Shown here one piece after another: positions 1 through 7,019 of a stretch of DNA of 11,368 bases (position 1 is the first letter of the stretch; each line of letters starts with the position of its first letter). The notes beneath the pieces are model-generated. The model saw nothing but the letters and a program-made list of their open reading frames with translations, was not told the DNA's origin and ran no database searches. Source of the stretch: JAXIHJ01 sp034189755 (GTDB taxonomy: Bacteria; Planctomycetota; Phycisphaerae; SM23-33); contig JAXIHJ010000138.1 in NCBI GenBank assembly GCA_034189755.1, positions 1-11,368 of the forward strand. The letters are read 5' to 3'. The translations under genes were made by a program, and so were the position numbers.

Positions 1-832
1 AATCGGGTAGTATGGCGGCGCAGGAGGGTGGGGTGCCAAAGATCCGCCTGGCCGGGGAGGCGGCTGCTCGCGTCGCCGAACTGATCACCGACCTGGATGA
101 TATCACTATCATCGCCTTTGTATTGGGTTCTCCGCCCAGCAGGTAATCCATCTGGCCGAGCAGCATACCCGTGTCCGACAAGTTTGTGAACCAGCCGGCC
201 GGTACCCGAATCGAGTAGCCCCGGGCGTGGTCCTTCTTTACGCTGCCAGTACCGGCAAGTTTGACTTCGTAAGGGTGCAGGGGTGCGGAAAGCGTAACGG
301 TCTTTATTACCTCGCCCAGTGTTGGCAAGATGAATGTCTGCTTTTCGGCCGGCGCTTCTACCGTCAGCATGTAGCAGATGCGCAGTTTTGCACGGGGCCA
401 GTCTCGTATGAAATATGCGCGGGCGGCGATGGTCTCAATGCCCCTGAAGCTGTAGCTCATCAGCCAAGCCGTGCCCGTTACCCCGCAAACCGACAGTTGA
501 GTTTTGGAAAGCACCTTCAGTTTACGAATGACGAGATTCTGCTTCAACTCCGCCAGTTGTGCCTCGGCGAAGGCGTCGACGGTGTAATCTGCGGCAACGG
601 CTACGGCGGTCAGCGTAACGGCGCGGACTGGCTCGTTGGCCTCAATCAGCACGGCCCGCATGACGTCGGACAGTTCAGCCAGCGGCTGATCTTCGAATCC
701 TTTCGGCACGCTCAGGGCGATGCCGGCGTGCGGAAATTCCCTGGGCTTGTCCATGCTGACAGCCGGTGCAGCGGCTGCGATTCCGGAGGCCGCCAGCAAA
801 AACAGAATCAATGACGCCCGATTTTTCCACAT
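1..832 (-). CDS. Exported protein of unknown function, C-terminus beyond the left edge
   Basis: The reading frame is open from an ATG at 832 to the window edge (277 codons), with no stop. A GGAG sits about 8 bases before the ATG and supports this start. Residues 1-22 form a signal peptide (basic MWKNR, then a Leu/Ala-rich core, Ala-rich cleavage region), so the product should be exported to the periplasm or cell surface. The mature part seems to hold two similar segments. One is near residues 33-65 (IALSVPKGF...) and one near 213-250 (YSIRVPAGW...), each an amphipathic strand followed by 'VP-GW/F', a pattern seen in PsbP/DcrB-like folds. That fold suggestion is inference only. The antiporter gene lies 55 bp upstream on the same strand, so the two may be cotranscribed. 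I do not recognise a specific family, and the end of the protein is missing. Confidence 0.75.
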   Translation of the reverse strand, partial: MWKNRASLILFLLAASGIAAAAPAVSMDKPREFPHAGIALSVPKGFEDQPLAELSDVMRAVLIEANEPVRAVTLTAVAVAADYTVDAFAEAQLAELKQNLVIRKLKVLSKTQLSVCGVTGTAWLMSYSFRGIETIAARAYFIRDWPRAKLRICYMLTVEAPAEKQTFILPTLGEVIKTVTLSAPLHPYEVKLAGTGSVKKDHARGYSIRVPAGWFTNLSDTGMLLGQMDYLLGGEPNTKAMIVISSRSVISSATRAAASPARRIFGTPPSCAAILPD

Positions 833-887
833 GTCGATTTCTCCAGGCTGAAACGGCATTATAACAGAAAAAGCTGCTGTGGCTCAT

Positions 888-1940
888 TTATGTTCGAGGC
901 ATGATGGTGAGCAGCAGTACGTAATATCCGGCGTACAGCGCCAACAGGGGCAGGCCCTGCCAGCGGTGGAACCTGCCGGCGCGCGTCATGAACAGGTATG
1001 CCGCCATCAGGATAGACGCAGCCGCCATGACGGGCAAATGCAGATAGAAGAACGTAGCCGGAACCTTCAGTGGCACGGCCGTTGCCGAAATGCCAATCAC
1101 GAAGAGCACGTTGAGTATGTCGGCTCCGATGATATTGCCGACCGCCAGCTGGCCGTGGCCTTTCAGAACTGCGGCTATTGCGGTAACCAGCTCCGGAAGC
1201 GATGTCCCGAACGCCACCACCGTTACGGCCAGGACGTCAGTCGGAACGCCGTAGCGGATGGAAAGCGCGCAGACGGATCCGATTAATATCCTGGATCCGG
1301 CGATTACAAAACCCAGCCCGACGACCAGCACCAGCAGGTTCACCAGCGACGCCCGTAGCCGATGCGCGCAGGCTGAGGGGGACTTGGCCCTTATAGGCGT
1401 ACTGGCGGGATGTTTGCCCGCCCATCGGACCGAGAGATACATGTAAACGCCGAGCAGGGCCACAAAGCAGATGCCCGCCACGCGTGGAAGTACGACCGCC
1501 TCTATGGAGCCTCGCGCAATTACCAGCCCGCCCAGAGTTACGATGAGCAGGGCCTCGAACACGACCTTCATGGCGCCTTGGCGGCGCAGCACGAACCGGT
1601 CTCGCAGCGGCCGGCCTATCAGGCAGACCAGGCCGAAAATGAGGGCCGTGTCGCAAATAATCGAGCCGACGCCGTTGCCAAGCGCCAAGCCCGGCTCACC
1701 TTGCAGCGCTGCGGTTACCGAGGTGACCGCTTCCGGCGAGGTTGTGCCCAGGCTCACGACCGTAGCGCCGATAATCACGGTGCTCATGCCGCTGGCCGAT
1801 GCCAGGCGGACCGCCGCCGCCACAACTCGATCGGCCCCGAGCGACAGAAGAACGATCGCTCCGGCTGAAAACAGCCAGAGCACCCATGTCGCCTGGTTGC
1901 CGAAGTCTAAAAAGGCCATCTCAAAAATCGCGGCGGTCAT
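888..1940 (-). CDS. Sodium/calcium antiporter, CaCA family (YrbG-like)
   Basis: This is an integral inner-membrane cation exchanger that swaps Ca2+ against Na+ or H+. The 350-residue product has about ten hydrophobic helices and the two inverted alpha repeats that define the family. Alpha-1 is near residues 58-104, with LGTTSPE (Glu70) and a following GNGVGS. Alpha-2 is near 239-283, with FGTSLPE (Glu250) and GNIIGADILN. The two Glu residues and the flanking Gly/Ser/Asn are the expected ion-binding positions. A hydrophilic loop near the middle separates the halves. The start is uncertain: a TTG at 1964, an ATG at 1940 and an ATG at 1919 are all in frame and none has a strong Shine-Dalgarno; I chose 1940. 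The gene is followed by the 832-1 gene and preceded by the 2681-2022 gene on the same strand, which suggests an operon. The physiological ion cannot be read from sequence. Confidence 0.9.
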   Translation of the reverse strand: MTAAIFEMAFLDFGNQATWVLWLFSAGAIVLLSLGADRVVAAAVRLASASGMSTVIIGATVVSLGTTSPEAVTSVTAALQGEPGLALGNGVGSIICDTALIFGLVCLIGRPLRDRFVLRRQGAMKVVFEALLIVTLGGLVIARGSIEAVVLPRVAGICFVALLGVYMYLSVRWAGKHPASTPIRAKSPSACAHRLRASLVNLLVLVVGLGFVIAGSRILIGSVCALSIRYGVPTDVLAVTVVAFGTSLPELVTAIAAVLKGHGQLAVGNIIGADILNVLFVIGISATAVPLKVPATFFYLHLPVMAAASILMAAYLFMTRAGRFHRWQGLPLLALYAGYYVLLLTIMPRT

Positions 1941-2021
1941 ATCGGCGAAGCGTAGCGGCCGCAATGCACGAACGCAAGCGAAACAGCGGCTTTGGAAGGT
2001 CTGCGGCTTATGGCAGGGCGG

Positions 2022-2681
2022 TTATCGCATGACCCAGTTCTTTTTGACAAGTCTGGCCGGAGTGGTGAATCTTGCAGCCGCCTCGCCGGGAATCGCAAAT
2101 TTCAGATGCAGCGTCCTGACCAGCAGGGCCTTTTCTTTTCGGACGTCGTGCATCTTGCCGGCGGCGTCCATCTCGTTGACGATAACGGCCCTGGGCAGCG
2201 TAATGGCCACCGTCTCGCCGCTAAGCCCGCCGCAGAAGACGTCGAACGACCCGGCGGCATGGTCGATGTCCGTCCAGATCGCCACTCCGTTCTTGGCGTT
2301 GTCCTCGCCTTGCAGGAGTTTGCCGGTCATGCCGGTTATGTCCTTTAGCAGCGGATCGTTGTAAAGTTTTTTGATCGCCTCGAAGACCACGCCCGGGGCG
2401 CCCCGGCCGGCGCGTAGAACCTGGCCGGTGCCCGCATAAAGAACAAAGTCAGGCACGAATATCTGGTCCTTGCCTGTGCGGTTGGTCACGGTGTAACGGA
2501 GGTACCAGAATGTTTTGGCGAGCGTCTCGCCAGGCAGGCGAACCTGGATGGGTTTGGGTTGCTCGTAGTGGATATCCAGCTTCCAACTGACGGGAATTTC
2601 GGAAGGCCGCGGCGCAGCTTGCGCCGTTCCTGCCCAGATTGCCATCGCCGCCAGTCCGGCGGCAGCCATCTGCCGTTTCAT
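2022..2681 (-). CDS. Small exported protein of unknown function
   Basis: The 219-residue product starts at the ATG at 2681, which has an AGGAG seven bases upstream; an in-frame TTG at 2711 lacks this support. Residues 1-22 are a signal peptide (MKRQ, hydrophobic Ala-rich core, cleavage after AQA), so it is exported. There is no later hydrophobic segment long enough to be a clear membrane anchor and no lipobox Cys. The mature part has alternating beta-like stretches (for example WYLRYTVTNRTG near residue 59 and GETVAITLPRAVIV near 162), suggesting a beta-sandwich. The only Cys is in a VFCGGL segment. I do not recognise the family. It is the first gene of the leftward group that also includes the antiporter, with a likely promoter about 40 bp upstream of the start codon. 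A function coupled to the antiporter is possible but unsupported. Confidence 0.85.
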   Translation of the reverse strand: MKRQMAAAGLAAMAIWAGTAQAAPRPSEIPVSWKLDIHYEQPKPIQVRLPGETLAKTFWYLRYTVTNRTGKDQIFVPDFVLYAGTGQVLRAGRGAPGVVFEAIKKLYNDPLLKDITGMTGKLLQGEDNAKNGVAIWTDIDHAAGSFDVFCGGLSGETVAITLPRAVIVNEMDAAGKMHDVRKEKALLVRTLHLKFAIPGEAAARFTTPARLVKKNWVMR

Positions 2682-2727
2682 ATGCCCACTCCTGCTACAA
2701 GAGGCTTTCAAAAAATCCTACGGCCCA

Positions 2728-2756
2728 AGCGTACGGCCTGGCCGGCTGAAAGTCAA
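2728..2756 (-). promoter_or_regulatory. Putative sigma70-type promoter for the leftward three-gene group
   Basis: Reading the minus strand, TTGACT (2756-2751) is followed by 17 bases and TACGCT (2733-2728). The expected transcription start is near 2721, giving a leader of about 40 nt to the ATG at 2681. The -35 is strong, while the -10 matches TATAAT at only three positions but fits the TACnnT form seen at other promoters in this window. Confidence 0.45.
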
Positions 2757-2828
2757 GAATCGCCAGGCCGCAAAAAAGCACACTCAAAGCTCCGCAAAAT
2801 GGGACGCTTTAACGGTACAATAAAGGCC

Positions 2829-3746
2829 ATGACACGGGTTGAATCTGTTTCAGGGCGTAAGCGGGCCAGGGCGATGCACTTTTTGGCCGGCGGCGGACGG
2901 CACAACGCCGTGGTCGAGGCCAGGGCCAGTACGCTTGAGGAACTGGCCCGGTCCCGAAACGAGGAACAGGTCCTGCTGCGGTGGGCCTGGCGGAAGCGTT
3001 GTTGCGTCGCAGCCGCGATGGTCCTGGAAAACGCCGGGCGGACCGGGACGCTGTTTCACTGTCCCGCCGACGGGCCGGACGTGGACGCCGACGTGTTGGT
3101 GGACCTCATTCGCAGCATTTCCGGCACCGCGATTTGCGGCGGGCTGTCGCTTGTTCACGCCTCGTTACAGCCGACCGCCAAGGCGAACATCGCCGTGCTC
3201 CGCTCGGCCGGGTATGAATTGCTCGCGGAGCTGGTTCACATGAAATTAGCCCTCACCGGGCCTATCGAAGAGCAGGCCGACGCGGACCTGAGCTGGCGAA
3301 GCTACGACCAATTTACCGAAGATGAGCTAAGCGAAGTCATCGCTTCGACATACGAAGGTTCGCTGGACTGCCCGGACTTATCCGGCGTACGGAAGATTTC
3401 GGACATTATTGCCGGCCACAAGGCCAGCGGCGCTTTCCGCCCGGGCTGCTGGTGGATCGTCTGCTGCGATGGCGCCCCGGCCGGCTGTATTCTCGTGAAC
3501 GATTTGCCGGCATCTTCATCTGCGGAGGTGGTTTACATGGGAGTGGCGGCGGCCTGCCGCGGCAGGGGCCTGGCGCAGAAGATGCTTTCGCGTGCCGCCG
3601 GGGAGGCGCTTTCCCGCGGTCTGGATGAGATAACGCTGGCTGTGGACGTGCGGAACCACTACGCGACGAACATTTATACCTCGATGGGTTTCAAGGAAAC
3701 ACACAAGCGCCAGGCGTGGATTGCGACGAAAAGAACGCACGTTTGA
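2829..3746 (+). CDS. GNAT-family N-acetyltransferase with two tandem GNAT-like halves
   Basis: The product is predicted to transfer an acyl group from acetyl-CoA to an amine. With the ATG at 2829 it has 305 residues. The C-terminal half (about 165-300) is a typical GNAT domain. The acetyl-CoA loop follows the strand VVYMGVAAA as C-RGRGLA (Arg244-x-x-Gly247-x-Ala249), then NHYATNIYTSMGFKE near 276-290, the usual end of the fold with a Tyr/Met-Gly-Phe turn. The N-terminal half (about 40-155) looks like a degenerate GNAT copy that lacks the R-x-x-G-x-G loop but keeps a final 'ANIAVLRSAGYELLAELVHMKL' type strand, here abbreviated to residues ~117-138. A second ATG at 2874 is possible; neither start has a strong Shine-Dalgarno. 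The reading frame runs further upstream without a stop, but that part overlaps the divergent gene and its promoter. The substrate is unknown. dnaA follows on the same strand after the putative origin region. Confidence 0.85.
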   Translation: MTRVESVSGRKRARAMHFLAGGGRHNAVVEARASTLEELARSRNEEQVLLRWAWRKRCCVAAAMVLENAGRTGTLFHCPADGPDVDADVLVDLIRSISGTAICGGLSLVHASLQPTAKANIAVLRSAGYELLAELVHMKLALTGPIEEQADADLSWRSYDQFTEDELSEVIASTYEGSLDCPDLSGVRKISDIIAGHKASGAFRPGCWWIVCCDGAPAGCILVNDLPASSSAEVVYMGVAAACRGRGLAQKMLSRAAGEALSRGLDEITLAVDVRNHYATNIYTSMGFKETHKRQAWIATKRTHV

Positions 3747-3776
3747 GTCTTAAAAGTTGACTCGCTGTGCAGAACC

Positions 3777-3785
3777 TGTGGATGA
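3777..3785 (-). promoter_or_regulatory. DnaA box, one mismatch
   Basis: TGTGGATGA on the plus strand is one base from TGTGGATAA, the reverse complement of the consensus DnaA box TTATCCACA. It lies in the dnaA upstream region, in the same orientation as the perfect box at 3833. Confidence 0.5.
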
Positions 3786-3832
3786 ATCTTTTTTTTTTGC
3801 GCCAAGTTTGCAAGAGCGAACGGGTTGGACCT

Positions 3833-3841
3833 TGTGGATAA
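3833..3841 (-). promoter_or_regulatory. DnaA box, perfect consensus
   Basis: TGTGGATAA on the plus strand is an exact reverse complement of TTATCCACA. It ends 19 bp before the -35 hexamer of the likely dnaA promoter, a position suited to DnaA autoregulation as well as origin function. Confidence 0.7.
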
Positions 3842-3860
3842 CAAAATCGCGTCTTTGTGA

Positions 3861-3889
3861 TTGACCACTCTTGGCGGCACCGTTACATT
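3861..3889 (+). promoter_or_regulatory. Likely dnaA promoter
   Basis: TTGACC (3861-3866), a 17-bp spacer and TACATT (3884-3889) match the sigma70 consensus at five and four of six positions. The start of transcription would be near 3896, leaving a leader of about 105 nt before the dnaA start codon. Confidence 0.55.
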
Positions 3890-4001
3890 CGCTGAAAGCT
3901 TTCCGCGATCTTTTGTTTGTCGGGGGAAAGCGTGGCGGCCAAATCATACAGGCCATCCGGTGCGATAAAGTGATTCGCACGGCGGAGACAGGTGGCCAAG
4001 A

Positions 4002-5429
4002 ATGAGGGACCGGATCATGGGTAGCGCTGTAAAGCGGATGTGCGCTGACGGCACCGCTGTTGAACATATTCTGGCAACGCTTTGCGATCAGATCGGTCCG
4101 CAAAAATTCAACGCGTGGTTCAAACACGGCACGCGGCTGGGTATCGAGTCCGATCGTGTGGCGGTGTCGGTTCCGAATCCGTTTGTCGCCAACTGGATTG
4201 AGACGCATTACCAGACGCACATTTCCGCTGCGGTCAAATCTCATACCGGGCAATCGTCCCCGGTGATTGTTACGGTTGACCCGACACTTTCGGGCCGGCT
4301 GCGCAAAAGCCAGCTCGATCATCAGGCGGAGTTGGTCGCCAGGGCTACGCAAGGGCGATGTAGACCGCGCCAGCCGGCCAAACCGACGAAGCTTCGACAC
4401 CAGCTGTCGAACTTCGTCGTGGGCCAAAGCAACAAGCTGGCGTACTCGGGGGCGATGGCCGTCGCCGATGGGAAGGCGCCGTTCAACCCGTTGTTTATCC
4501 ATGGCTCCTGCGGCGTCGGAAAAACGCATTTGCTTCAAGGTATCTGCCACGCCGCCTTGCAGCGGCGCGGCGCGGCGATCGCCTGGCGATATCTCACAGC
4601 CGAGCAGTTTACCAATGATTTTCTCACCGCCATGAGGCAGAAGAAGCTCCCGGCCTTCCGCAGCCGGTATCGCAAGCTGCAATTGCTGGCCATCGACGAC
4701 GTGCACTTCTTCTCGGCTAAAAAAGCCACGCAGGAAGAGTTCCTGCACACGTTCAACGCCATTGAGTCCGCCGGCTACCAGCTTGTTCTGGCCTCGGACG
4801 CCCATCCGAGACTGGTCGGCGAATTGAATGCCCAGTTGACCAGCCGGTTCGTGGCCGGCATGGTGGTCAAAATCGAAGCGCCGGACAAGGCCGTGCGGAT
4901 GGAAATTCTCCGCAAGCGCGCGCAAGGCATAAAACTAAACGTGTCCGAAGATGTTTTGGATTACATCGCGCTGCACATCCGCGGGTCGGTCAGGGAGCTT
5001 GAAGGCGCACTGATAAAGCTGGCGGCTGTGGCGGCGCTGGAGGCTGGGCCTGTAACCTTGTCCATGGCCGCCGAATCTCTGGCGGACCACCTGGCCAGAA
5101 CCGACAGCGCCATCACGCTGGGCGACATCGAGGCGGCTGTAACGACCTTCTTCGGAATCACGCCCGCGGACATCCACTCCTCACGACGGACGAAAACGGT
5201 TTCCACCGCCAGGATGATAGCAATGTTCCTCGCACGGCGCCATACGCAAATGAGCTATCCGGAAATTGGGCGGTCAATGGGCAAGAACCATTCCTCGGTA
5301 GTGCTGGCCGTCCAGCGGATGGAAGCGCTGCTGGCCCGATGCGGCGAGCTGAGCTGGATGACGCCAATGGGCGGCAGGTCCATGCCGGCAAAAAAACTCG
5401 TCGAACTGCTGAGCGAACAGTTCTCCTGA
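4002..5429 (+). CDS. dnaA: Chromosomal replication initiator protein DnaA
   Basis: DnaA is the AAA+ initiator that binds DnaA boxes and opens the origin. The 475-residue length is normal for the family. Domain I (about 18-85, with FNAWFKHG and NPFVANWIETHY) mediates self-association and helicase loading. A short basic linker follows (about 95-130). The AAA+ core has Walker A GSCGVGKT (168-175), Walker B LLAIDD (228-233) followed by the diagnostic TQEEFLHTFNA, sensor 1 LASD (263-266), box VII QLTSRF with the arginine finger Arg282, and sensor 2 GSVRELEGAL (328-337). Domain IV (about 373-445) is the box-binding helix-turn-helix, with Arg395/Arg396 in the basic loop and KNHSSV at 428-433 where E. 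coli has RDHTTV. Two starts are possible: ATG 4002 (AGGTGG six bases upstream) and ATG 4017 (GAGGG seven bases upstream). dnaN does not follow. Confidence 0.97.
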   Translation: MRDRIMGSAVKRMCADGTAVEHILATLCDQIGPQKFNAWFKHGTRLGIESDRVAVSVPNPFVANWIETHYQTHISAAVKSHTGQSSPVIVTVDPTLSGRLRKSQLDHQAELVARATQGRCRPRQPAKPTKLRHQLSNFVVGQSNKLAYSGAMAVADGKAPFNPLFIHGSCGVGKTHLLQGICHAALQRRGAAIAWRYLTAEQFTNDFLTAMRQKKLPAFRSRYRKLQLLAIDDVHFFSAKKATQEEFLHTFNAIESAGYQLVLASDAHPRLVGELNAQLTSRFVAGMVVKIEAPDKAVRMEILRKRAQGIKLNVSEDVLDYIALHIRGSVRELEGALIKLAAVAALEAGPVTLSMAAESLADHLARTDSAITLGDIEAAVTTFFGITPADIHSSRRTKTVSTARMIAMFLARRHTQMSYPEIGRSMGKNHSSVVLAVQRMEALLARCGELSWMTPMGGRSMPAKKLVELLSEQFS

Positions 5430-5525
5430 TGGACAAAACAGGCGGCAGGGCCAACGCCGCAACACGAATCGCTTGGCTCGGACGACATGCGGCCTGAACC
5501 GGCGACCACCAATTCATCTTACACG

Positions 5526-5553
5526 TTGACTACTCTGGGTAATTCTTTACCCT
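5526..5553 (+). promoter_or_regulatory. Putative promoter overlapped by a perfect palindrome, ahead of the broken gene
   Basis: TTGACT (5526-5531) is followed by 16 bp and TACCCT (5548-5553), the same TACnnT style as other promoters here. The spacer and -10 are covered by GGGTAA-TTCT-TTACCC (5537-5552), a perfect 6-bp inverted repeat around 4 bases. A protein bound there would block polymerase, so this looks like an operator. Transcription would start near 5560, about 100 nt before the ATG at 5658. A hairpin role in RNA is less likely because no T run follows. Confidence 0.4.
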
Positions 5554-5657
5554 TGGACCCGAACGCTACACTATTATCGGATCACCCGGCGCAAGAACCA
5601 TGGCATTGCCTTGGGATAGAATGAATCGATCCGGACACAAGAGGTTGTTTGAGCCAC

Positions 5658-6077
5658 ATGACAAAGACAGAACCGATAGCTTCCGGCATAACAGACGTTG
5701 CGTCGCAACGCCCCCACAGCTTTCACATTCCGGTGATGGGCACGGGGTTTACGATCGATACGCCGTTGCGAGTGGCGAGATACGGCATTTCGTCGGTAAT
5801 TTCGCTCGTGGACGATGTGCTTATCGAGCAGATACGGAAGGTGCACTGCGAGAAGGAGGGCGAGCCATACGAGCCTATCACCGATCGTGATGAGGATCCC
5901 AGAGCACGCCGTATCACAGCGTACCTGAACTTGGTGGACCGCATCGTGCGTCGCCAAGTCCAGGCATTGCGAGCGTCGCCTTTCGAGCCGGGCAGCGAGC
6001 TTACGCGATACTACGAATTGCTGCCCGAAGCGCCGCTCAAACAAGCTTACGCCGAGATGCTCACGACCACCGACTAG
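5658..6077 (+). CDS. N-terminal fragment of the broken gene
   Basis: This open segment of 139 codons runs from ATG 5658 (an in-frame TTG at 5649 is closer to the AAGAGG at 5639-5644) to TAG 6075-6077. It carries the conserved-looking opening (IPVMGTGFTIDTPLRVARYG, then SSVISLVDD) and the ARRITAYLNLVDRIV helix near residues 86-100. It ends in a hydrophilic stretch, EMLTTTD, and the same frame resumes directly after the stop. An automatic annotation would probably list it as a separate hypothetical protein; I consider it part of the 5658-7501 pseudogene. No other intact gene in this window whose stop is visible ends in TAG. Confidence 0.5.
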   Translation: MTKTEPIASGITDVASQRPHSFHIPVMGTGFTIDTPLRVARYGISSVISLVDDVLIEQIRKVHCEKEGEPYEPITDRDEDPRARRITAYLNLVDRIVRRQVQALRASPFEPGSELTRYYELLPEAPLKQAYAEMLTTTD

Positions 6078-6092
6078 GCCGCCAAGGCCCGG

Positions 6093-7019
6093 ATGCAGGA
6101 TGATCTCCGCACACGGGCCGTTCCCGGCTCGATCGACGTGAACATCATGACCAAGCTCGACCGCGACACGTATCGCGACGGCGAGAAGCGCCCTCCGGAG
6201 TTCGCCGATGCGATGTCGGCCCTCCGTGGCTTTGCCAACAGCGCCGTGCGGGGCGGCATCGTTTTATCGGCGGGCATAAACCGCCGCTTGTACAACTACC
6301 TCTCGCAGTTCGACAACTTCCTGCCGGACGAAAACGGCGATCTGAAAAAGACGATCATCCTGAAGGTTAGCGACTTCCGCTCGGCGATGATCCAGGGCCG
6401 ATTTCTCGCCAAGCGTGGCCTGTGGATCTCGGAGTATCGCATCGAATCGGGGCTGAACTGCGGCGGGCACGCCTTTGCGACCAAGGGTCATCTGATGGGG
6501 CCGATCCTCGAAGAATTCAAGGCCAGCCGCAGAACTCTCGCCGCCGACCTTCACAATATCTATGCCAAGGCCCTTGCGAAGACTGGTCGGGCGGTTACTA
6601 CTGGGCCTGGCGACATCTGTATTACCGTCCAGTGCGGCCTCAGCACCGCAGGTGAGGACAGGCTCATGCGGGAGCACTACGACACCGACGGTACCGGCTG
6701 GGGAACGCCGTTTCTGCTCGTGCCGGAGGTGGTCAACGTCGAGCAGGACACGCTGGCAAGGCTCGCAGCCAAGGATGAGGATGTGGTGCTTTCGGAGGGG
6801 GCTTCCCCGCTGGGCGTGCCGTTCTGGCTTCTCCGCACCTGCGAGGCGGAGGACGCTCGCCGTCGCCGGATCGCCGAAGGCAACCCCGGAGCCGAATGCC
6901 CCGAGGGATACCTGCGAGACAACACAGAGTTCACGGAAATGCCCATTTGCCTGTCATCTCGGGCCTACGTGAAACGCAAGTTGGAGCATCTGTCGAGCGA
7001 AGGTTTATCGCAGCAATAA
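6093..7019 (+). CDS. Central fragment of the broken gene, 308 codons
   Basis: This is the largest intact piece. It lies in the same frame as the upstream fragment, beginning at an ATG 15 bases after the TAG and ending at TAA 7017-7019. An AAGG lies close upstream of the ATG, so reinitiation is possible. It contains the possible flavin-barrel segments: KVSDFRSAMIQGRFLAKRG near residue 90, SGLNCGGHAF near 125, DICITVQCGLSTAGED near 180, TGWGTPFLLVPEV near 202 and SPLGVPFWLL near 236. It ends with TEFTEMPICLSSRAYVKRK near 280-300. On its own it would lack the N-terminal part and the Cys-rich C-terminal part, so an independent function is doubtful. Confidence 0.5.
   Translation: MQDDLRTRAVPGSIDVNIMTKLDRDTYRDGEKRPPEFADAMSALRGFANSAVRGGIVLSAGINRRLYNYLSQFDNFLPDENGDLKKTIILKVSDFRSAMIQGRFLAKRGLWISEYRIESGLNCGGHAFATKGHLMGPILEEFKASRRTLAADLHNIYAKALAKTGRAVTTGPGDICITVQCGLSTAGEDRLMREHYDTDGTGWGTPFLLVPEVVNVEQDTLARLAAKDEDVVLSEGASPLGVPFWLLRTCEAEDARRRRIAEGNPGAECPEGYLRDNTEFTEMPICLSSRAYVKRKLEHLSSEGLSQQ

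Larger units (their letters stand above)
3747..4001. other. oriC: Candidate replication origin / dnaA control region
   Basis: This gap of 255 bp directly upstream of dnaA holds one perfect DnaA box (3833-3841), one box with a single mismatch (3777-3785) in the same orientation 56 bp away, a T10 tract (3789-3798) between them, and the dnaA promoter (3861-3889). An approximate inverted pair, ACAAAATCGCG at 3841-3851 and CGCGATCTTTTGT at 3907-3919, flanks the promoter. Origins commonly lie beside dnaA, so the assignment is reasonable. Only two boxes are seen and there is no long AT-rich unwinding region apart from the T tract, so it may instead be only an autoregulatory region. Confidence 0.5.

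Noticed and set aside
2816..2821. TACAAT as a -10 giving a nearly leaderless GNAT transcript
   Set aside because: No -35-like hexamer lies at 16-18 bp upstream, so the match may be chance.
3745..3798. GAGTC/GACTC repeat plus T10 tract as terminator of the GNAT gene
   Set aside because: The stem is only 5 bp and the T tract lies about 25 bp beyond it, so it does not form an intrinsic terminator.
3750..4925. Long antisense open frame of 391 codons opposite dnaA
   Set aside because: It lies fully across dnaA and the DnaA-box region, its product is rich in Arg/His/Gly without domains, and dnaA is unmistakable on the other strand.
6075..6077. In-frame TAG read as pyrrolysine or a reassigned codon
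   Set aside because: A second in-frame stop (TAA) and a frameshift follow in the same gene, so decay or error explains it better; no pyrrolysine gene is visible here.
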